Source of the DNA: Curtobacterium sp. MCBD17_032
GTDB taxonomy: Bacteria; Actinomycetota; Actinomycetes; Actinomycetales; Microbacteriaceae
Length of the DNA stretch: 64,000 nucleotides
Assembly: GCF_003234855.1 (NCBI RefSeq)
Contig: NZ_QKTO01000005.1
Span: 160,447 to 224,446, forward strand
Direction of reading: 5' to 3'
Both the position numbers and the translations under genes were made by a program. Below, one piece after another: positions 24,647 to 32,562 of this stretch (positions within the stretch are counted from its first letter, which is position 1; the number at the start of each line of letters is the position of its first letter). Below the pieces are notes generated by a model. The model worked only from the letters and a program-made list of their open reading frames with translations, made no database searches and had not been told where the DNA came from.

Positions 24647-25096
24647 TGTGGGCCTCGTTTCTACGGCCGATCAGGTCGACCATGGTTGCGATGTCGTCGG
24701 GGTGCTCGGTGCGCCAGACGGACGCGGGGATGCCGGTTTCGAGGGCGAGCGCTACGAGAAGTTCGTGGGCTGACCCTCGGGGATGGATTCCCCCAGGCTC
24801 ACGACCGCGTCGTCGTCGGTGGACTCGTCGGCGTCGTCCTTCTTGAACGAGACGTCGGTCGCGGCGTGCTCGCCGCTGGAGAACTCGTCCCACGTCTGCG
24901 TGGTCTTCCCCTCGCGCTTCGCGGCGGACCAGGCGCGGAAGTACATCATCCGCATGGCGTTGTCGGTCAGCCCGCCCCACGCCTTGTTCTTGCGGAGCGT
25001 GGACTCGAACGCGAGCGTGTCGCCGATGTTCGGGGTGACGTCGACCTTCTGGCCGTCGTGCTGGGTGATGGTGATGGTCGCGTTCGACACGGTCAT
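24636..25096 (-). CDS. Tail assembly chaperone, -1 frameshifted (GT-like) product
   Basis: The same start as the short chaperone is used, but after a -1 shift the ribosome reads to 24636. It gains a C-terminal extension with AHELLVALALETGIPASVWR and IATMVDLIGRR. Those motifs are characteristic of T domains in siphovirus chaperones, while the same frame further upstream is nonsense-like and rich in Arg. The extension overlaps the first codons of the tape measure gene (start 24646). The exact slip site is inferred (24788-24794). The shift is normally used at a fixed low frequency to set the G:GT ratio. Confidence 0.75.
24752..25096 (-). CDS. Tail assembly chaperone, short (G-like) product
   Basis: The 114-residue acidic protein starts at ATG 25096, overlapping the previous gene by ATGA. 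It ends at TAG 24752 after PEGQPTNFS. It belongs to the G/GT pair that coats the tape measure during tail assembly. Its C-terminal acidic run (FKKDDADESTDDDAVVSL) is typical. A second product is made by slipping into the -1 frame near 24790. Confidence 0.8.
   Translation of the reverse strand: MTVSNATITITQHDGQKVDVTPNIGDTLAFESTLRKNKAWGGLTDNAMRMMYFRAWSAAKREGKTTQTWDEFSSGEHAATDVSFKKDDADESTDDDAVVSLGESIPEGQPTNFS
24788..24794 (-). promoter_or_regulatory. Probable -1 slippery sequence
   Basis: Reading leftward, the mRNA has GGGGGAA with codons CTG-GGG-GAA in the short frame. A tRNA on GGG can re-pair with GGG one base back, after which translation continues GGA-ATC in the frame with the T-domain signature. 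A later C-run (ATC-CCC-GAG) is an alternative slip site. Confidence 0.55.
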
Positions 25097-25473
25097 GCTC
25101 CTTGGATGCTGTCGAGGGTGTGTTGGACGTAGTCGGTGTAGACGGGTAGCCAGCGACCTTCGGAGTCGCGGGCGCCGTCCGAGAGGAACGGTTGGGCGGT
25201 GATGTGCCGGCGGGACCAGCCCCAGTGGATCGGGGCCGCGTACGGGACGCGGGCGGTGCCGGCGCGGATGATGCCGGCGGTCTTCGTGCCGGATGCGCGG
25301 ATGGTCTGTTGGAGTCGGCCGGTGCGGCGCGGGGCGAGGTCGGCGGATGCGTTTGCGGCGATTTGCGCGGCGTGCTTGTGCGCGGCCTTGAGGTCGGTGA
25401 GGTCGTCGCCGGCGCGGCGGAGGGACGCGCGGAGTTGCCGTGCGCCGTCCACCTGCACCAGTGAGTCGGCCAT
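25093..25473 (-). CDS. HK97 gp10-like tail component
   Basis: The 126-residue protein starts at ATG 25473. An N-terminal helix (DGARQLRASLRRAGDDLTDL) is followed by SADLAPRRTGRLQQTIRASGTKT and PYAAPIHWGWSRRHITAQPFLSDGA. The pattern LAPRRTGRLQ...PYAAPIHWG is the hallmark of HK97 gp10/tail completion proteins, which join the head-tail connector to the tail tube. It lies directly upstream of the chaperones and downstream of the major tail gene in the transcript. Confidence 0.85.
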   Translation of the reverse strand: MADSLVQVDGARQLRASLRRAGDDLTDLKAAHKHAAQIAANASADLAPRRTGRLQQTIRASGTKTAGIIRAGTARVPYAAPIHWGWSRRHITAQPFLSDGARDSEGRWLPVYTDYVQHTLDSIQGA

Positions 25474-25907
25474 CAGGTGAGAACGAGCGGGGTGCCGTCG
25501 ATGTCGACCGGGGTGGGCTCGCCGATGACGCGGAACTCGAAGTCGGACGTGTTCTTCTTCTTGACGTCGCCGCCGACCGTCAGCGGGACGATCGTGCAGA
25601 CGCCGGACCAGCTGACGGCGAGGTCGTTGGACGGGGTGAACAGGAAGGGGACGTCCTGGAGGCGCTGCTGGTAGCACCAGAGCTCGAACGAGTCGAGGTC
25701 GTAGTCCTGGTTCGCGGTGCCCTTGAGCGCCCAGTCGGTGGAGGCGTCGCCGGCGACGGTCTCGCCGGACAGGACGGGGACGTCGTCCTCGAAGTCGCTG
25801 GACGGTTCGAGGCTGAACTTCACGAGCTGCTGCGCGGTCTCGCGCTGGCTGGCCGTCTCGCCGAGCTTGAGCGAGCCCGGGCCGAGGGTGTGGGACTTGG
25901 GCGCCAT
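25473..25907 (-). CDS. Major tail (tube) protein
   Basis: The 144-residue protein starts at ATG 25907 behind AGGAG. It begins MAPKSHTLGPGSLKLGETAS and contains TDWALKGTANQDYDLDSFELWCYQQ with SGVCTIVPLTVGGDVKKKNTSDFEFRV. The latter resembles short siphovirus tube proteins in which the C-terminal beta hairpin ends in FEFRVIGEP. It would polymerise into the tail tube around the tape measure. Size and position agree, and copy number would be high. Confidence 0.8.
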   Translation of the reverse strand: MAPKSHTLGPGSLKLGETASQRETAQQLVKFSLEPSSDFEDDVPVLSGETVAGDASTDWALKGTANQDYDLDSFELWCYQQRLQDVPFLFTPSNDLAVSWSGVCTIVPLTVGGDVKKKNTSDFEFRVIGEPTPVDIDGTPLVLT

Positions 25908-25915
25908 GGTGGCTC

Positions 25916-26287
25916 CTATTCGGGGTCGGTGTACGTGAGGAGGTAGGCGGAGAGCGGGGGGCCGGCGTTCGGGGCGAACGAGGCGGGCTCGGCGACGGTG
26001 ACGTCGAGCCCGGGGGCGATTGCCGCGACGATCGAGTCGATGCGGTCCCACGCGACGATGTGGTTGTCGACGGGGCCGGCGGTGACGAGCAGTTCCCACG
26101 TCGCTTCGGTCTGGTGGTAGGTCGGGAACGTCAGGCGGGGCGGGAGGATGATGACGGCGCCGTCCGGGGCTCCTTGCGGGACCTCCAGGCCGTTGATCGT
26201 GACGAGGACCCCGTCGAGGCCGTCCGTGCGGACGGCGTTGTCGATCAGGTCGGCGATCTGCTGCGCGCGCTCGGTGCGGGGGCTCAT
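25916..26287 (-). CDS. Head-tail joining or tail-terminator protein
   Basis: The 123-residue protein starts at ATG 26287, overlapping the connector stop by ATGA. The sequence (MSPRTERAQQIADLIDNAVR, then ATWELLVTAGPVDNHIVAWDRID and LDVTVAEPASF) alternates an N-terminal helix with beta strands, as in tail-terminator proteins of the gpU/gp17 kind. It is placed between head-tail connector and major tail genes, where a terminator belongs. Sequence evidence beyond position is modest. Confidence 0.65.
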   Translation of the reverse strand: MSPRTERAQQIADLIDNAVRTDGLDGVLVTINGLEVPQGAPDGAVIILPPRLTFPTYHQTEATWELLVTAGPVDNHIVAWDRIDSIVAAIAPGLDVTVAEPASFAPNAGPPLSAYLLTYTDPE

Positions 26288-26625
26288 GCGAGCCCCACGA
26301 TCCACGGCGACAGGATCGAGGTCGCGGTGTTCATTGGGTCGCGGGCGAGGCGGATCGGGGCGACGTCGGCGCCCTCGAACCCGACGACGCCGTTGCGGGA
26401 CGCCTTGCGCCAGTAGAGGTCGGCGCCGACTTCGAGGATCGCGCGCCGGCGGACGGCGGGCGGGACCGTGGCGTATGCCGTGACCCCGATCCGCTCGTCC
26501 ACCAGCGCGGTTGCCTCTTCCTCGGAGTCGTCGCAGAGCTTCCCGCCGAGTTCGTCGGTGCGGGCGAGACCGACGTACTCGGCGAGAGTGACGTGCTCGC
26601 GTTCCGCGTCGTCGGTGCCCGCCAC
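26284..26625 (-). CDS. Head-tail connector protein (gp6-like)
   Basis: The 113-residue protein uses GTG 26625, two bases after the capsid stop. The helical pattern TLAEYVGLARTDELGGKLCDDSEEEATALVDERIGV and PPAVRRRAILEVGADLYWRKASRNGVVG matches the HK97 gp6-like connectors, which form a ring under the portal. GVVGFEGADVAPIRLARDPM is the usual C-terminal motif. Confidence 0.82.
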   Translation of the reverse strand: MAGTDDAEREHVTLAEYVGLARTDELGGKLCDDSEEEATALVDERIGVTAYATVPPAVRRRAILEVGADLYWRKASRNGVVGFEGADVAPIRLARDPMNTATSILSPWIVGLA

Positions 26626-26627
26626 GA

Positions 26628-28262
26628 TCAGGCGCCCGCGGCCGGGTCGGCCTTGACGACGGGGATCAGACCGCCGGGGACCTCGTCGGCGAGGGCCGTG
26701 TAGTAGTACACGGAGTACGAGTTGGTCAGGTTGACGATGTTCGCGTCGGTCAGCTGCGCGAGCGGGCTGTTGTAGGCGCGGACGGCGAGCTTGTTGACGA
26801 ACTGCGGGGTGCCGTCCGCCTGCTTCGGGTCGACCCGGACGGTCACGCCGGCGAGGTTGCCGCCGAGCGCCTCTGGGGCGATGGTGCCGACGGCGTTGAC
26901 GCCCTGGCCGGAGACGGTCATCAGCGGCCGGCCGGTGGTGTCGTTCATGACCGCCAGGGTCTTGAACGTGGCCTTGTCGACGAGCAGGACGTCGAGGCTG
27001 AGGCCCTGGTCCTCGTAGAGCCCGGCGGCGTCGATGATGCCGCCGACCCAGCCGGTGTACTTGGTGAAGTCGGTGACGGTGACCGTCGTGCGGGCGTTCG
27101 CCTTGTCGGCCGCGACGCGCTTGGCGCGGAGGGCGGCGACGAACGCGCGGAGGGCGACGTTCTTGTTGCGGCCGGCGGCGATCGCGAGGGCTCGCAGGTG
27201 GGTGTCGAGCATGTTGACGCTGGAGCGCTCGATCTCCTGACGGGACAAGCTGGTCCAGCCACCGACCGTCTTGACCGGCGCGTTGCGGGTCTTCACCTTC
27301 ACGTTGCCGTAGACGAGCTCATCGCCTTCGTTGGCCTGCACGCCGACCTGGACGGTGTTGGTGTCCAGCTCGCCGAACTCGATCGAGTTGCCCTCGGCCG
27401 GCAGGGTGCCGGTGGAGAACAGGCCGGACAGGATCGAGTTGTCCTCGATCAGCCGGGTCAGGTCGCCGACCCATGCGGGGCGGAGCGTGCCGTCGTCAGC
27501 GAGCACGCCGCCGTTGTAGGCCCGCTCGAGCAGGTTCTCGTACGCCTCGATCGTTTCGCTGTCGCCGCGCACGAGGGCCTGGAGCCACTGGCCGGCGCTG
27601 CGGGTGTCGGTGACCGGGGCGGCGCCGCCGGCCTCACCGACGCGGGCCGTCAGCGCACGGAACTGGCGGTCGTTCTCGGCGCGCTCCTGGGTGAGCGCGG
27701 TGTCCAGCATGCGCTGGAACTCTTCGGGGTCCACGGGGTCTCCTTGGGGTGTGTGGTCGGTGCCGGGCTGGCGGTGACGGACGCTGGTGACGGTCGCGCC
27801 GTCGTAGGCGGGCATGGGAACGAGGGACACTTCGCGGACGCGGACGGCGGTCCGGGTGACGTCGCCGGTCTCGTCGTCGATTTCGGTGGTGATGGACTGG
27901 AAGCCGACCGACATGGACGAGACGACGCCGTCGCGGAGCAGCGTGTAGGCCTCGTCGCCGCGCGGGGTCTGCGAGATGCGGGCGGTGACTTCCCAGCCCT
28001 CGTCGGCGTCGCGGTGCGAGACGATCCGGCCGATCGGCTCGGAGTGTCGCCAGTAGAGCAGCGCGTCGTCCGAGTCCTGGACCGCGCCGCGGGCGAACTG
28101 CTCGGTGTAGTCCCCGAACCAGTCGCGGATGGAGGCCGGCTGTTCCCACGGGACGGCGATGCCGGTCACCGTGCGGGACTCGTCGTCCACGGCGCGGACG
28201 TGCATCTGGCGGACGTGCAGCTGCTCGTCCGTGGCGGCGCGGTGGTGCAGGCGGTCAGGCAT
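26628..28262 (-). CDS. Fused prohead protease and major capsid protein
   Basis: One 544-residue frame contains both activities. Residues 1 to about 170 form a HK97-type (S78) prohead protease: IAVPWEQPASIRDWFGDYTE, His73 in YWRHSEPIGR and Ser118 in SSMSVGFQS are the expected catalytic residues. A linker of about 40 residues is the probable delta/scaffold region. Residues from about 225 onward are the HK97-fold capsid (SILSGLFSTGTLPAEGNSIEFGEL, then AIAAGRNKNVALRAF and YSVYYYTALADEVPG). It would self-process during head maturation. The fusion saves a gene and is known from other very small actinophages. Confidence 0.92.
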   Translation of the reverse strand: MPDRLHHRAATDEQLHVRQMHVRAVDDESRTVTGIAVPWEQPASIRDWFGDYTEQFARGAVQDSDDALLYWRHSEPIGRIVSHRDADEGWEVTARISQTPRGDEAYTLLRDGVVSSMSVGFQSITTEIDDETGDVTRTAVRVREVSLVPMPAYDGATVTSVRHRQPGTDHTPQGDPVDPEEFQRMLDTALTQERAENDRQFRALTARVGEAGGAAPVTDTRSAGQWLQALVRGDSETIEAYENLLERAYNGGVLADDGTLRPAWVGDLTRLIEDNSILSGLFSTGTLPAEGNSIEFGELDTNTVQVGVQANEGDELVYGNVKVKTRNAPVKTVGGWTSLSRQEIERSSVNMLDTHLRALAIAAGRNKNVALRAFVAALRAKRVAADKANARTTVTVTDFTKYTGWVGGIIDAAGLYEDQGLSLDVLLVDKATFKTLAVMNDTTGRPLMTVSGQGVNAVGTIAPEALGGNLAGVTVRVDPKQADGTPQFVNKLAVRAYNSPLAQLTDANIVNLTNSYSVYYYTALADEVPGGLIPVVKADPAAGA

Positions 28263-29463
28263 CGGTGTTCTCCGGGGTCGCGGGGGCGGGAGTGGTCTTC
28301 CGGGCGGCGATGCTGGTGCGCTGCGCGGCGGTGAGGGGCGGCAGGTTCTCGCGCTTGCGGACCTCGTCCTCGGTGAGCCAGCCGCCGTCGAGCGCGATCT
28401 TGTAGGACTCGTAGCGGGTCTTCGTGTCGGTGCGGAGCAGGACGTCGATCGCGAAGCGGACCGTCTGGCCGCGGACGCTGACCTCGGTCATCGCCTCTTC
28501 GATTTCGCGGAGGACGTTCATCAGCGAGAACCGGACGTAGCCGATCCAGTCCTGCTCGACGTTCGCGTAGGTCTGCGAGCCGCCCTGGACGGCGGCGAGG
28601 AACAGCGAGCCCGGGACGCCCATGAGTCGGGCGATCTGGGTGGTGGAGAACTGCTGCGATTCGAGGAACTGCACGTCGGCCGGCTTGAGCAGCAGCGGCG
28701 CGTACGACAGGCCCTTCCCCAGCACCTTGACGTCGTGCGGGTTCCACCCGTCGACGTGCTCGCCGTTCTCGTCCAGGCCCTTCCACACGCGCTTGTAGGT
28801 CTCGGCCTCGTCGCGGTTGAGCGGCTGGTCGGTCTGGAGGATGCCGTTAGGCATGGACCCCTCGGAGAACCAGCCGGACCCGTAGTCGCGGGCGTCGATC
28901 GCGCCGGCGATTTCGAGGCGGGCGGCGGTGATCGGGCCGAGCCCTCGGTCCATGCCGGGGATGCTGAGGAACTTCAGGTGCTGGATGTCGTCGGTCGTCC
29001 AGTCGGCTCGCCCGTTGTAGGTGAACGTCTTCGCGCCGGTCTTCGGGTCGGTGCTCGGCGCGACCTTGCGTGGGTCGAGAACTTCGGTGTCGACCCACTC
29101 GCCGTTCAGGCGGATGATGCGGAGGAACGCGTTGCCGTCGAGGTACAGGCACGCGGTGATTTCTTCGAGGAAACGCGACCGGGACATGGCGAGGGCCGGC
29201 CGCTGCACCATGAGCGGGGTGTCGGCGAGGGTCTGTCCGCCGCGCTCGACCACGAGCGGAAGTTGCGACACGGCGGTGCAGTGAATCTGCACGGCGCGGA
29301 ACACGGTCGAGAGGGTGAGCGCGCGCTCCTGGGTGACGGTCGTCGCGTTGGCGCGGGCCGGCGGGCGGAGGCTCTTCGGCATGGTCGAGCCGTCCGTCGT
29401 CGTCGTGTCGACCGGTGCGCCAGCCCGGAGGAGGGCGGCGGTGCGGGACCAGAACGACGACAT
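28255..29463 (-). CDS. Portal protein
   Basis: The 402-residue HK97-family portal starts at ATG 29463 with a GGAGG nine bases upstream. Motifs: TLSTVFRAVQIHCTAVSQLPL, LEEITACLYLDGNAFLRIIR, DDIQHLKFLSIPGMDRGLGP and QFSTTQIARLMGVPGSLF. Twelve copies form the DNA gate at one vertex and bind the terminase. Its last codons overlap the protease-capsid start. A strong inverted repeat surrounds its own ribosome site and start, so its translation may be structure-controlled. Confidence 0.92.
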   Translation of the reverse strand: MSSFWSRTAALLRAGAPVDTTTTDGSTMPKSLRPPARANATTVTQERALTLSTVFRAVQIHCTAVSQLPLVVERGGQTLADTPLMVQRPALAMSRSRFLEEITACLYLDGNAFLRIIRLNGEWVDTEVLDPRKVAPSTDPKTGAKTFTYNGRADWTTDDIQHLKFLSIPGMDRGLGPITAARLEIAGAIDARDYGSGWFSEGSMPNGILQTDQPLNRDEAETYKRVWKGLDENGEHVDGWNPHDVKVLGKGLSYAPLLLKPADVQFLESQQFSTTQIARLMGVPGSLFLAAVQGGSQTYANVEQDWIGYVRFSLMNVLREIEEAMTEVSVRGQTVRFAIDVLLRTDTKTRYESYKIALDGGWLTEDEVRKRENLPPLTAAQRTSIAARKTTPAPATPENTDA

Positions 29464-29494
29464 GGCAGGAACCCTCCAGGGGGCTCCTGCCATG
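29461..29494 (-). promoter_or_regulatory. Hairpin around the portal ribosome site and start
   Basis: The arms at 29461-29470 and 29485-29494 are perfect 10-bp complements; the loop contains a further short CCC/GGG pairing. In the transcript the GGAGG lies in the loop and the ATG of portal lies in the 3' arm. A mirrored ATG at 29493 in the 5' arm opens the same frame. This could limit translation initiation or be a protein-binding site. Confidence 0.55.
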
Positions 29495-29516
29495 CGCCAA
29501 CTTTGAGCGGCCCCAC

Positions 29517-29551
29517 GCGGACACAGACGGACAGCGCGGACACAGAGGGAC
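29517..29551. repeat. 16-bp direct repeat between terminase and portal genes
   Basis: Two copies with a 19-base period (29517-29532 and 29536-29551), 15 of 16 identical, begin GCGGACACAGA. The only sizeable non-coding gap in the late operon holds these repeats and the hairpin next to them. Confidence 0.7.
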
Positions 29552-29553
29552 GG

Positions 29554-30990
29554 TCAGAACAGTTGCATGCCGATCTTCTCGGGCAGGTGATCGACAGCCC
29601 ATGCGGCGAGGGTCGCTGCCTCCAGGGCGCTGATCGACCCGACCGACGCGCGCCGACCCCACGTCCAGGCGCCGTCGCCGATCCATCGGCGGGTGGCGAG
29701 TTCTGCTGCGGCGTCGAGCGCGGCGTGCGGCCGGTAGCGGAACTTCGGCGTGGGCTCGGCGGTGACCCAAGCGAGCACGTTCGACGCGGCGGCGGTCACG
29801 GCGGAGGTCTGGAGCGGGACGAGGTCGAGCTTCGCGCGCTCGGCCGCGTCGAACAGGGCACCGGAGGGGCCGACACGGTCAATCGCCGCGGGCGCGTCGA
29901 ACTCGTCGGACAGCTGCTGGAGGCGCGGGAGCACCCAGTCGGAGCCCGGGGCGTGCCCGTTGGGGACGACGGTGACGATGATGTCGCCGGCGACGCGGAC
30001 GGCGGCGACGATCGTGGCGTCCACGTTGTCGACGCCGACCGCGGCGCCGAACGCGATCGGCCCGTCCGGTTTGGTGTCATCGGTCCACGCTGCTCGCTTC
30101 CACGCCTCGAGCGGGATCGTCCGCTCGGTGGCTCCAGTGCGGCGGTTGCCGTAGGCGCGGGCGAACTCGCCGGGGCCGAGCCGCTGGAGGTTATCCACGA
30201 GGGTCTGCATGTCGAACAGGTACCCGTAGCCGGGGTGAGCGCGGGCGACGGCGTCGAGGTCGGTCGGATCGACGTCGGGGCCGATGCCGTAATCGATCAG
30301 GCAGACGGTCGGGTCGCCGGCGCGGGCGCGTTCGAGGACGGCGTTGAGGAACGTCGAGTCGACAGTTCCCTCGGTGCTCTCGATCCACACCTGCGGGCGC
30401 TGGCCGGTGACCATGGACCGGGAGCCGGCGGCGCCGGCAATTGCCTGCACGAGCGCCTGCCCGTCCGTCTGCGAGAAGGCCCACGCCTCGTCAATGGACG
30501 CGCGGTCGACTTGCTTCGAGTGCAGGGAATCGACGGTCGGCGGATGCGGGCGGAAAGTGGATCGGTTGTAAAACCGGAGTGATTCCGACCCATTAGACAG
30601 GCGCGGCTTTTTCCCGAGAGCGGATATGGACGATTGATTCCAGTCGTCCTCGACCATCTCGCGCCACTTGTCCGTGGCGTGCTGCCCAGATTGCGCCGTG
30701 TACCAGGCACGCCGGCTCGGACCCATGAGCGCATTCTGGGTACTCGTCGCGAGGTCGAGTGTCGTCTTCCCGCACTGTCGCTGCACGGTCACGACGACGT
30801 CGGAGTAGACGAACCGGCCGTCCGAGTCGACTTCGAGCGCGACGTCGGCGGCGAGGCGCTGCCAGGGGATGAACGGCTTGCCGAGCGCGTCGCCGACCGC
30901 CGCGGCGTGAGCGCCGTAGGTGGCGCGGTCAGGATTCCGGGGCGTTACTTGCCGTGGGGCCACCGGGGCGGGGGGCGGTTGCGAGTGCAT
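29554..30990 (-). CDS. terL: Terminase large subunit
   Basis: The 478-residue protein is the packaging ATPase-nuclease. The ATPase half has Walker A QRQCGKTT at residues 70-77 and Walker B in ASIDEAWAF near 165-172. The nuclease half has acidic strands (AVGVDNVDATIVAAV, PAAIDRVGPS and HAALDAAAELA) like RNase-H-fold terminases. The start at ATG 30990 follows AAGGA and overlaps the small terminase by 62 bases; an ATG at 31041 is possible. The Walker A Cys in place of the more common Ser is a mild oddity. Confidence 0.9.
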   Translation of the reverse strand: MHSQPPPAPVAPRQVTPRNPDRATYGAHAAAVGDALGKPFIPWQRLAADVALEVDSDGRFVYSDVVVTVQRQCGKTTLDLATSTQNALMGPSRRAWYTAQSGQHATDKWREMVEDDWNQSSISALGKKPRLSNGSESLRFYNRSTFRPHPPTVDSLHSKQVDRASIDEAWAFSQTDGQALVQAIAGAAGSRSMVTGQRPQVWIESTEGTVDSTFLNAVLERARAGDPTVCLIDYGIGPDVDPTDLDAVARAHPGYGYLFDMQTLVDNLQRLGPGEFARAYGNRRTGATERTIPLEAWKRAAWTDDTKPDGPIAFGAAVGVDNVDATIVAAVRVAGDIIVTVVPNGHAPGSDWVLPRLQQLSDEFDAPAAIDRVGPSGALFDAAERAKLDLVPLQTSAVTAAASNVLAWVTAEPTPKFRYRPHAALDAAAELATRRWIGDGAWTWGRRASVGSISALEAATLAAWAVDHLPEKIGMQLF

Positions 30991-31300
30991 CGGCGATCCT
31001 TCGGAGTTCGGGCGGGAGGTCGGACGTGTCGGCGTCGACAACGGGCGGGTCGAGCTGGTCCATCAGCTGCGAGAGGGTCGCGACCTCGTTCGCGACGGCT
31101 CGCCCCTTCTCGTTGCCCTTCGCGATGTTCTTCGCGAGCGACAGGCACATGCGCGCGAGCGCGATCCGGGACCCCGTCAATGGGTTTTTTTCGGCGATTT
31201 CGGCCAATGACTTGCGAACGGCCGATTCTTCCGGCGATTCCCCGAAATAGTCCGGAGCGATGTCCAAACCTGCGAGTATGTCGGGGGTCGTTTCAGGCAT
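30929..31300 (-). CDS. terS: Terminase small subunit
   Basis: The 123-residue protein from ATG 31300 (GGAG seven bases upstream) has an N-terminal region PETTPDILAGLDIAPDYFGE and a central helical pair (SAVRKSLAEIAEKNPLTGSRIALARMCLSLAKNIAKGNEKG). The C-terminal helices are PPELRRIADALATAP. This is the small terminase arrangement that recognises the packaging site. An earlier start at 31348 is possible. Its end overlaps the large terminase. Confidence 0.75.
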   Translation of the reverse strand: MPETTPDILAGLDIAPDYFGESPEESAVRKSLAEIAEKNPLTGSRIALARMCLSLAKNIAKGNEKGRAVANEVATLSQLMDQLDPPVVDADTSDLPPELRRIADALATAPRPGGPTASNAPES

Positions 31301-31396
31301 GTTCGGGGCTCCGGTTTTTTCTTTCCTGGTCGGATTGGGGGAGAACACGACGGTGGGAACGCTGGGTGTCGTGCGCGCCGTTCTCAGAAAAACGGA

Positions 31397-32161
31397 TCAT
31401 CCCCACCAGCCCCCATCGGGCGGGCCGGCGTTGACACGCTCCGGCTCGCGCGCGGTCGAGGTCGCTTCGACCTCGGGCTCGGGCTGCCGTCCCCGTGGTG
31501 CGGCTGCTGCCAGGGCTGGGGCCACAATGTCGTACCAGGTCGCGACGTGCTGACGCATGACTTCGGGTCGCTCGGCCAGGGCTCGGCGCTCGACGGTCTC
31601 ACGGCCAGGGTCCACGGTGATGACGCGGCAGTGCAGCGCCCGGTACTCGGCCAGGTCGTCAGCGGTCGGCATGCTGTGGATGATCCACACCCCGCACGGG
31701 ACCTGGAGCCGGCGTGCGCGCTGGATCGCTGCTGACCGAGCCCCGATCGCGACGTGGCGAACGTGCTGCGGGTAGACGTGCGTGGTGCTCGGCTTGATCG
31801 GCATGAGGGCTCGAGCTATCTCGTCCAGGTCGATCGCGACGTCGATCGGGCTCGCGTGCTCACGGATGTACGTGGACTTCCCGCCGGCCGGCGGGCCGAT
31901 CAGGACGGTGATGATCGGCCCGCCGGCGCCCGACATGGCGAGGTTCCGGCGCTTCGAGTTGCACGACTTGCAGGCCGGCCGGAGGTTTTCCATGTCGTCG
32001 GTGCCGCCCTCGTGGAACGGCACGACGTGGTCCTTCGTGGTGGCCTTGTACGAGCACCCGGGCAGCTGGAGCCAGCACAGGTCGCCGTAGAACTCGATCA
32101 CGCGCCGCGTGAGCGCCGCTGAGGCGCTACCGCCCCGCTTAGCGCCTCCCACTGTCGCCAC
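31397..32161 (-). CDS. HNH endonuclease fused to a P-loop kinase-like domain
   Basis: The 254-residue protein (GTG 32161) joins two domains. Residues about 20-75 form an HNH nuclease: Cys29 and Cys36, then DHVVPFHEGGTDDMENLRPACKSCNSKR with Cys64/Cys67 binding zinc. Residues about 82-210 carry a P-loop (Walker A GPPAGGKST at 89-97), a DLDEIARAL acidic motif and an Arg-rich lid (GARSAAIQRARRL), like AAA_33/polynucleotide-kinase proteins. Phage HNH proteins beside terminase assist DNA cutting in packaging. The kinase-like part could act on DNA ends or be a repair module. The combination is unusual, and the roles are inferred. Confidence 0.8.
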   Translation of the reverse strand: MATVGGAKRGGSASAALTRRVIEFYGDLCWLQLPGCSYKATTKDHVVPFHEGGTDDMENLRPACKSCNSKRRNLAMSGAGGPIITVLIGPPAGGKSTYIREHASPIDVAIDLDEIARALMPIKPSTTHVYPQHVRHVAIGARSAAIQRARRLQVPCGVWIIHSMPTADDLAEYRALHCRVITVDPGRETVERRALAERPEVMRQHVATWYDIVAPALAAAAPRGRQPEPEVEATSTAREPERVNAGPPDGGWWG

Positions 32162-32330
32162 CCTGCTGACAGGCCGCGAGCCAGGCGCCCACGGCGTTTG
32201 GGTGGTACCGGATCAGCCGGCCGTCCTGCACGAACGCCGGCCCTCGGCCCCGTGCACGCATCTTGCGGAGCGCTTCCGGAGTCACCTGGAGCAGCGCGGC
32301 GACCTCGGCCGGCGTCATGTACTTACCCAC
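32139..32330 (-). CDS. Small excisionase/MerR-like DNA-binding protein
   Basis: The 63-residue protein has a single winged-helix motif: MTPAEVAALLQVTPEALRKMRARGRGPAFVQDGRLIRYHPNAVGAWL in four segments. This is the HTH_17/excisionase layout common for recombination directionality factors and small regulators. The start is either GTG 32330 or ATG 32318, since both are in frame. It overlaps the HNH gene at its 3' end. It could be Xis or a late regulator. Confidence 0.8.
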   Translation of the reverse strand: MGKYMTPAEVAALLQVTPEALRKMRARGRGPAFVQDGRLIRYHPNAVGAWLAACQQGGDSGRR

Positions 32331-32562
32331 GGCGGACCGCGCGATCCCAGAGCAGCGTCAGGGCCTCCAGTCCGAGGACGAGGTCCGGGCCGTAGATCAG
32401 CGCCGACTCCGTGCCGCCGTCGAACGCCAGCGTGAGGCTGAGCGAGTCCTGGTGTTCGCCTCGCTCCAGACGGCCGGCGAGCACGACGCGGCGCCTGTCG
32501 TCGTCCTGAGCCTGGCGCGGAGCGCCGCCCTGGACGGGAGCCGACTGTGCCAGGCCGCTCAT
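32323..32562 (-). CDS. Small phage protein, unknown
   Basis: The 79-residue protein from ATG 32562 overlaps the upstream gene by ATGA. It is basic at the N-terminus (QAQDDDRRRVVLAGRLERGEH) and then beta-like (DSLSLTLAFDGGTESALIYGPDLVLGLEALTLL). No family is recognised. It lies in the early operon between replication and regulation genes. Confidence 0.6.
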   Translation of the reverse strand: MSGLAQSAPVQGGAPRQAQDDDRRRVVLAGRLERGEHQDSLSLTLAFDGGTESALIYGPDLVLGLEALTLLWDRAVRRG

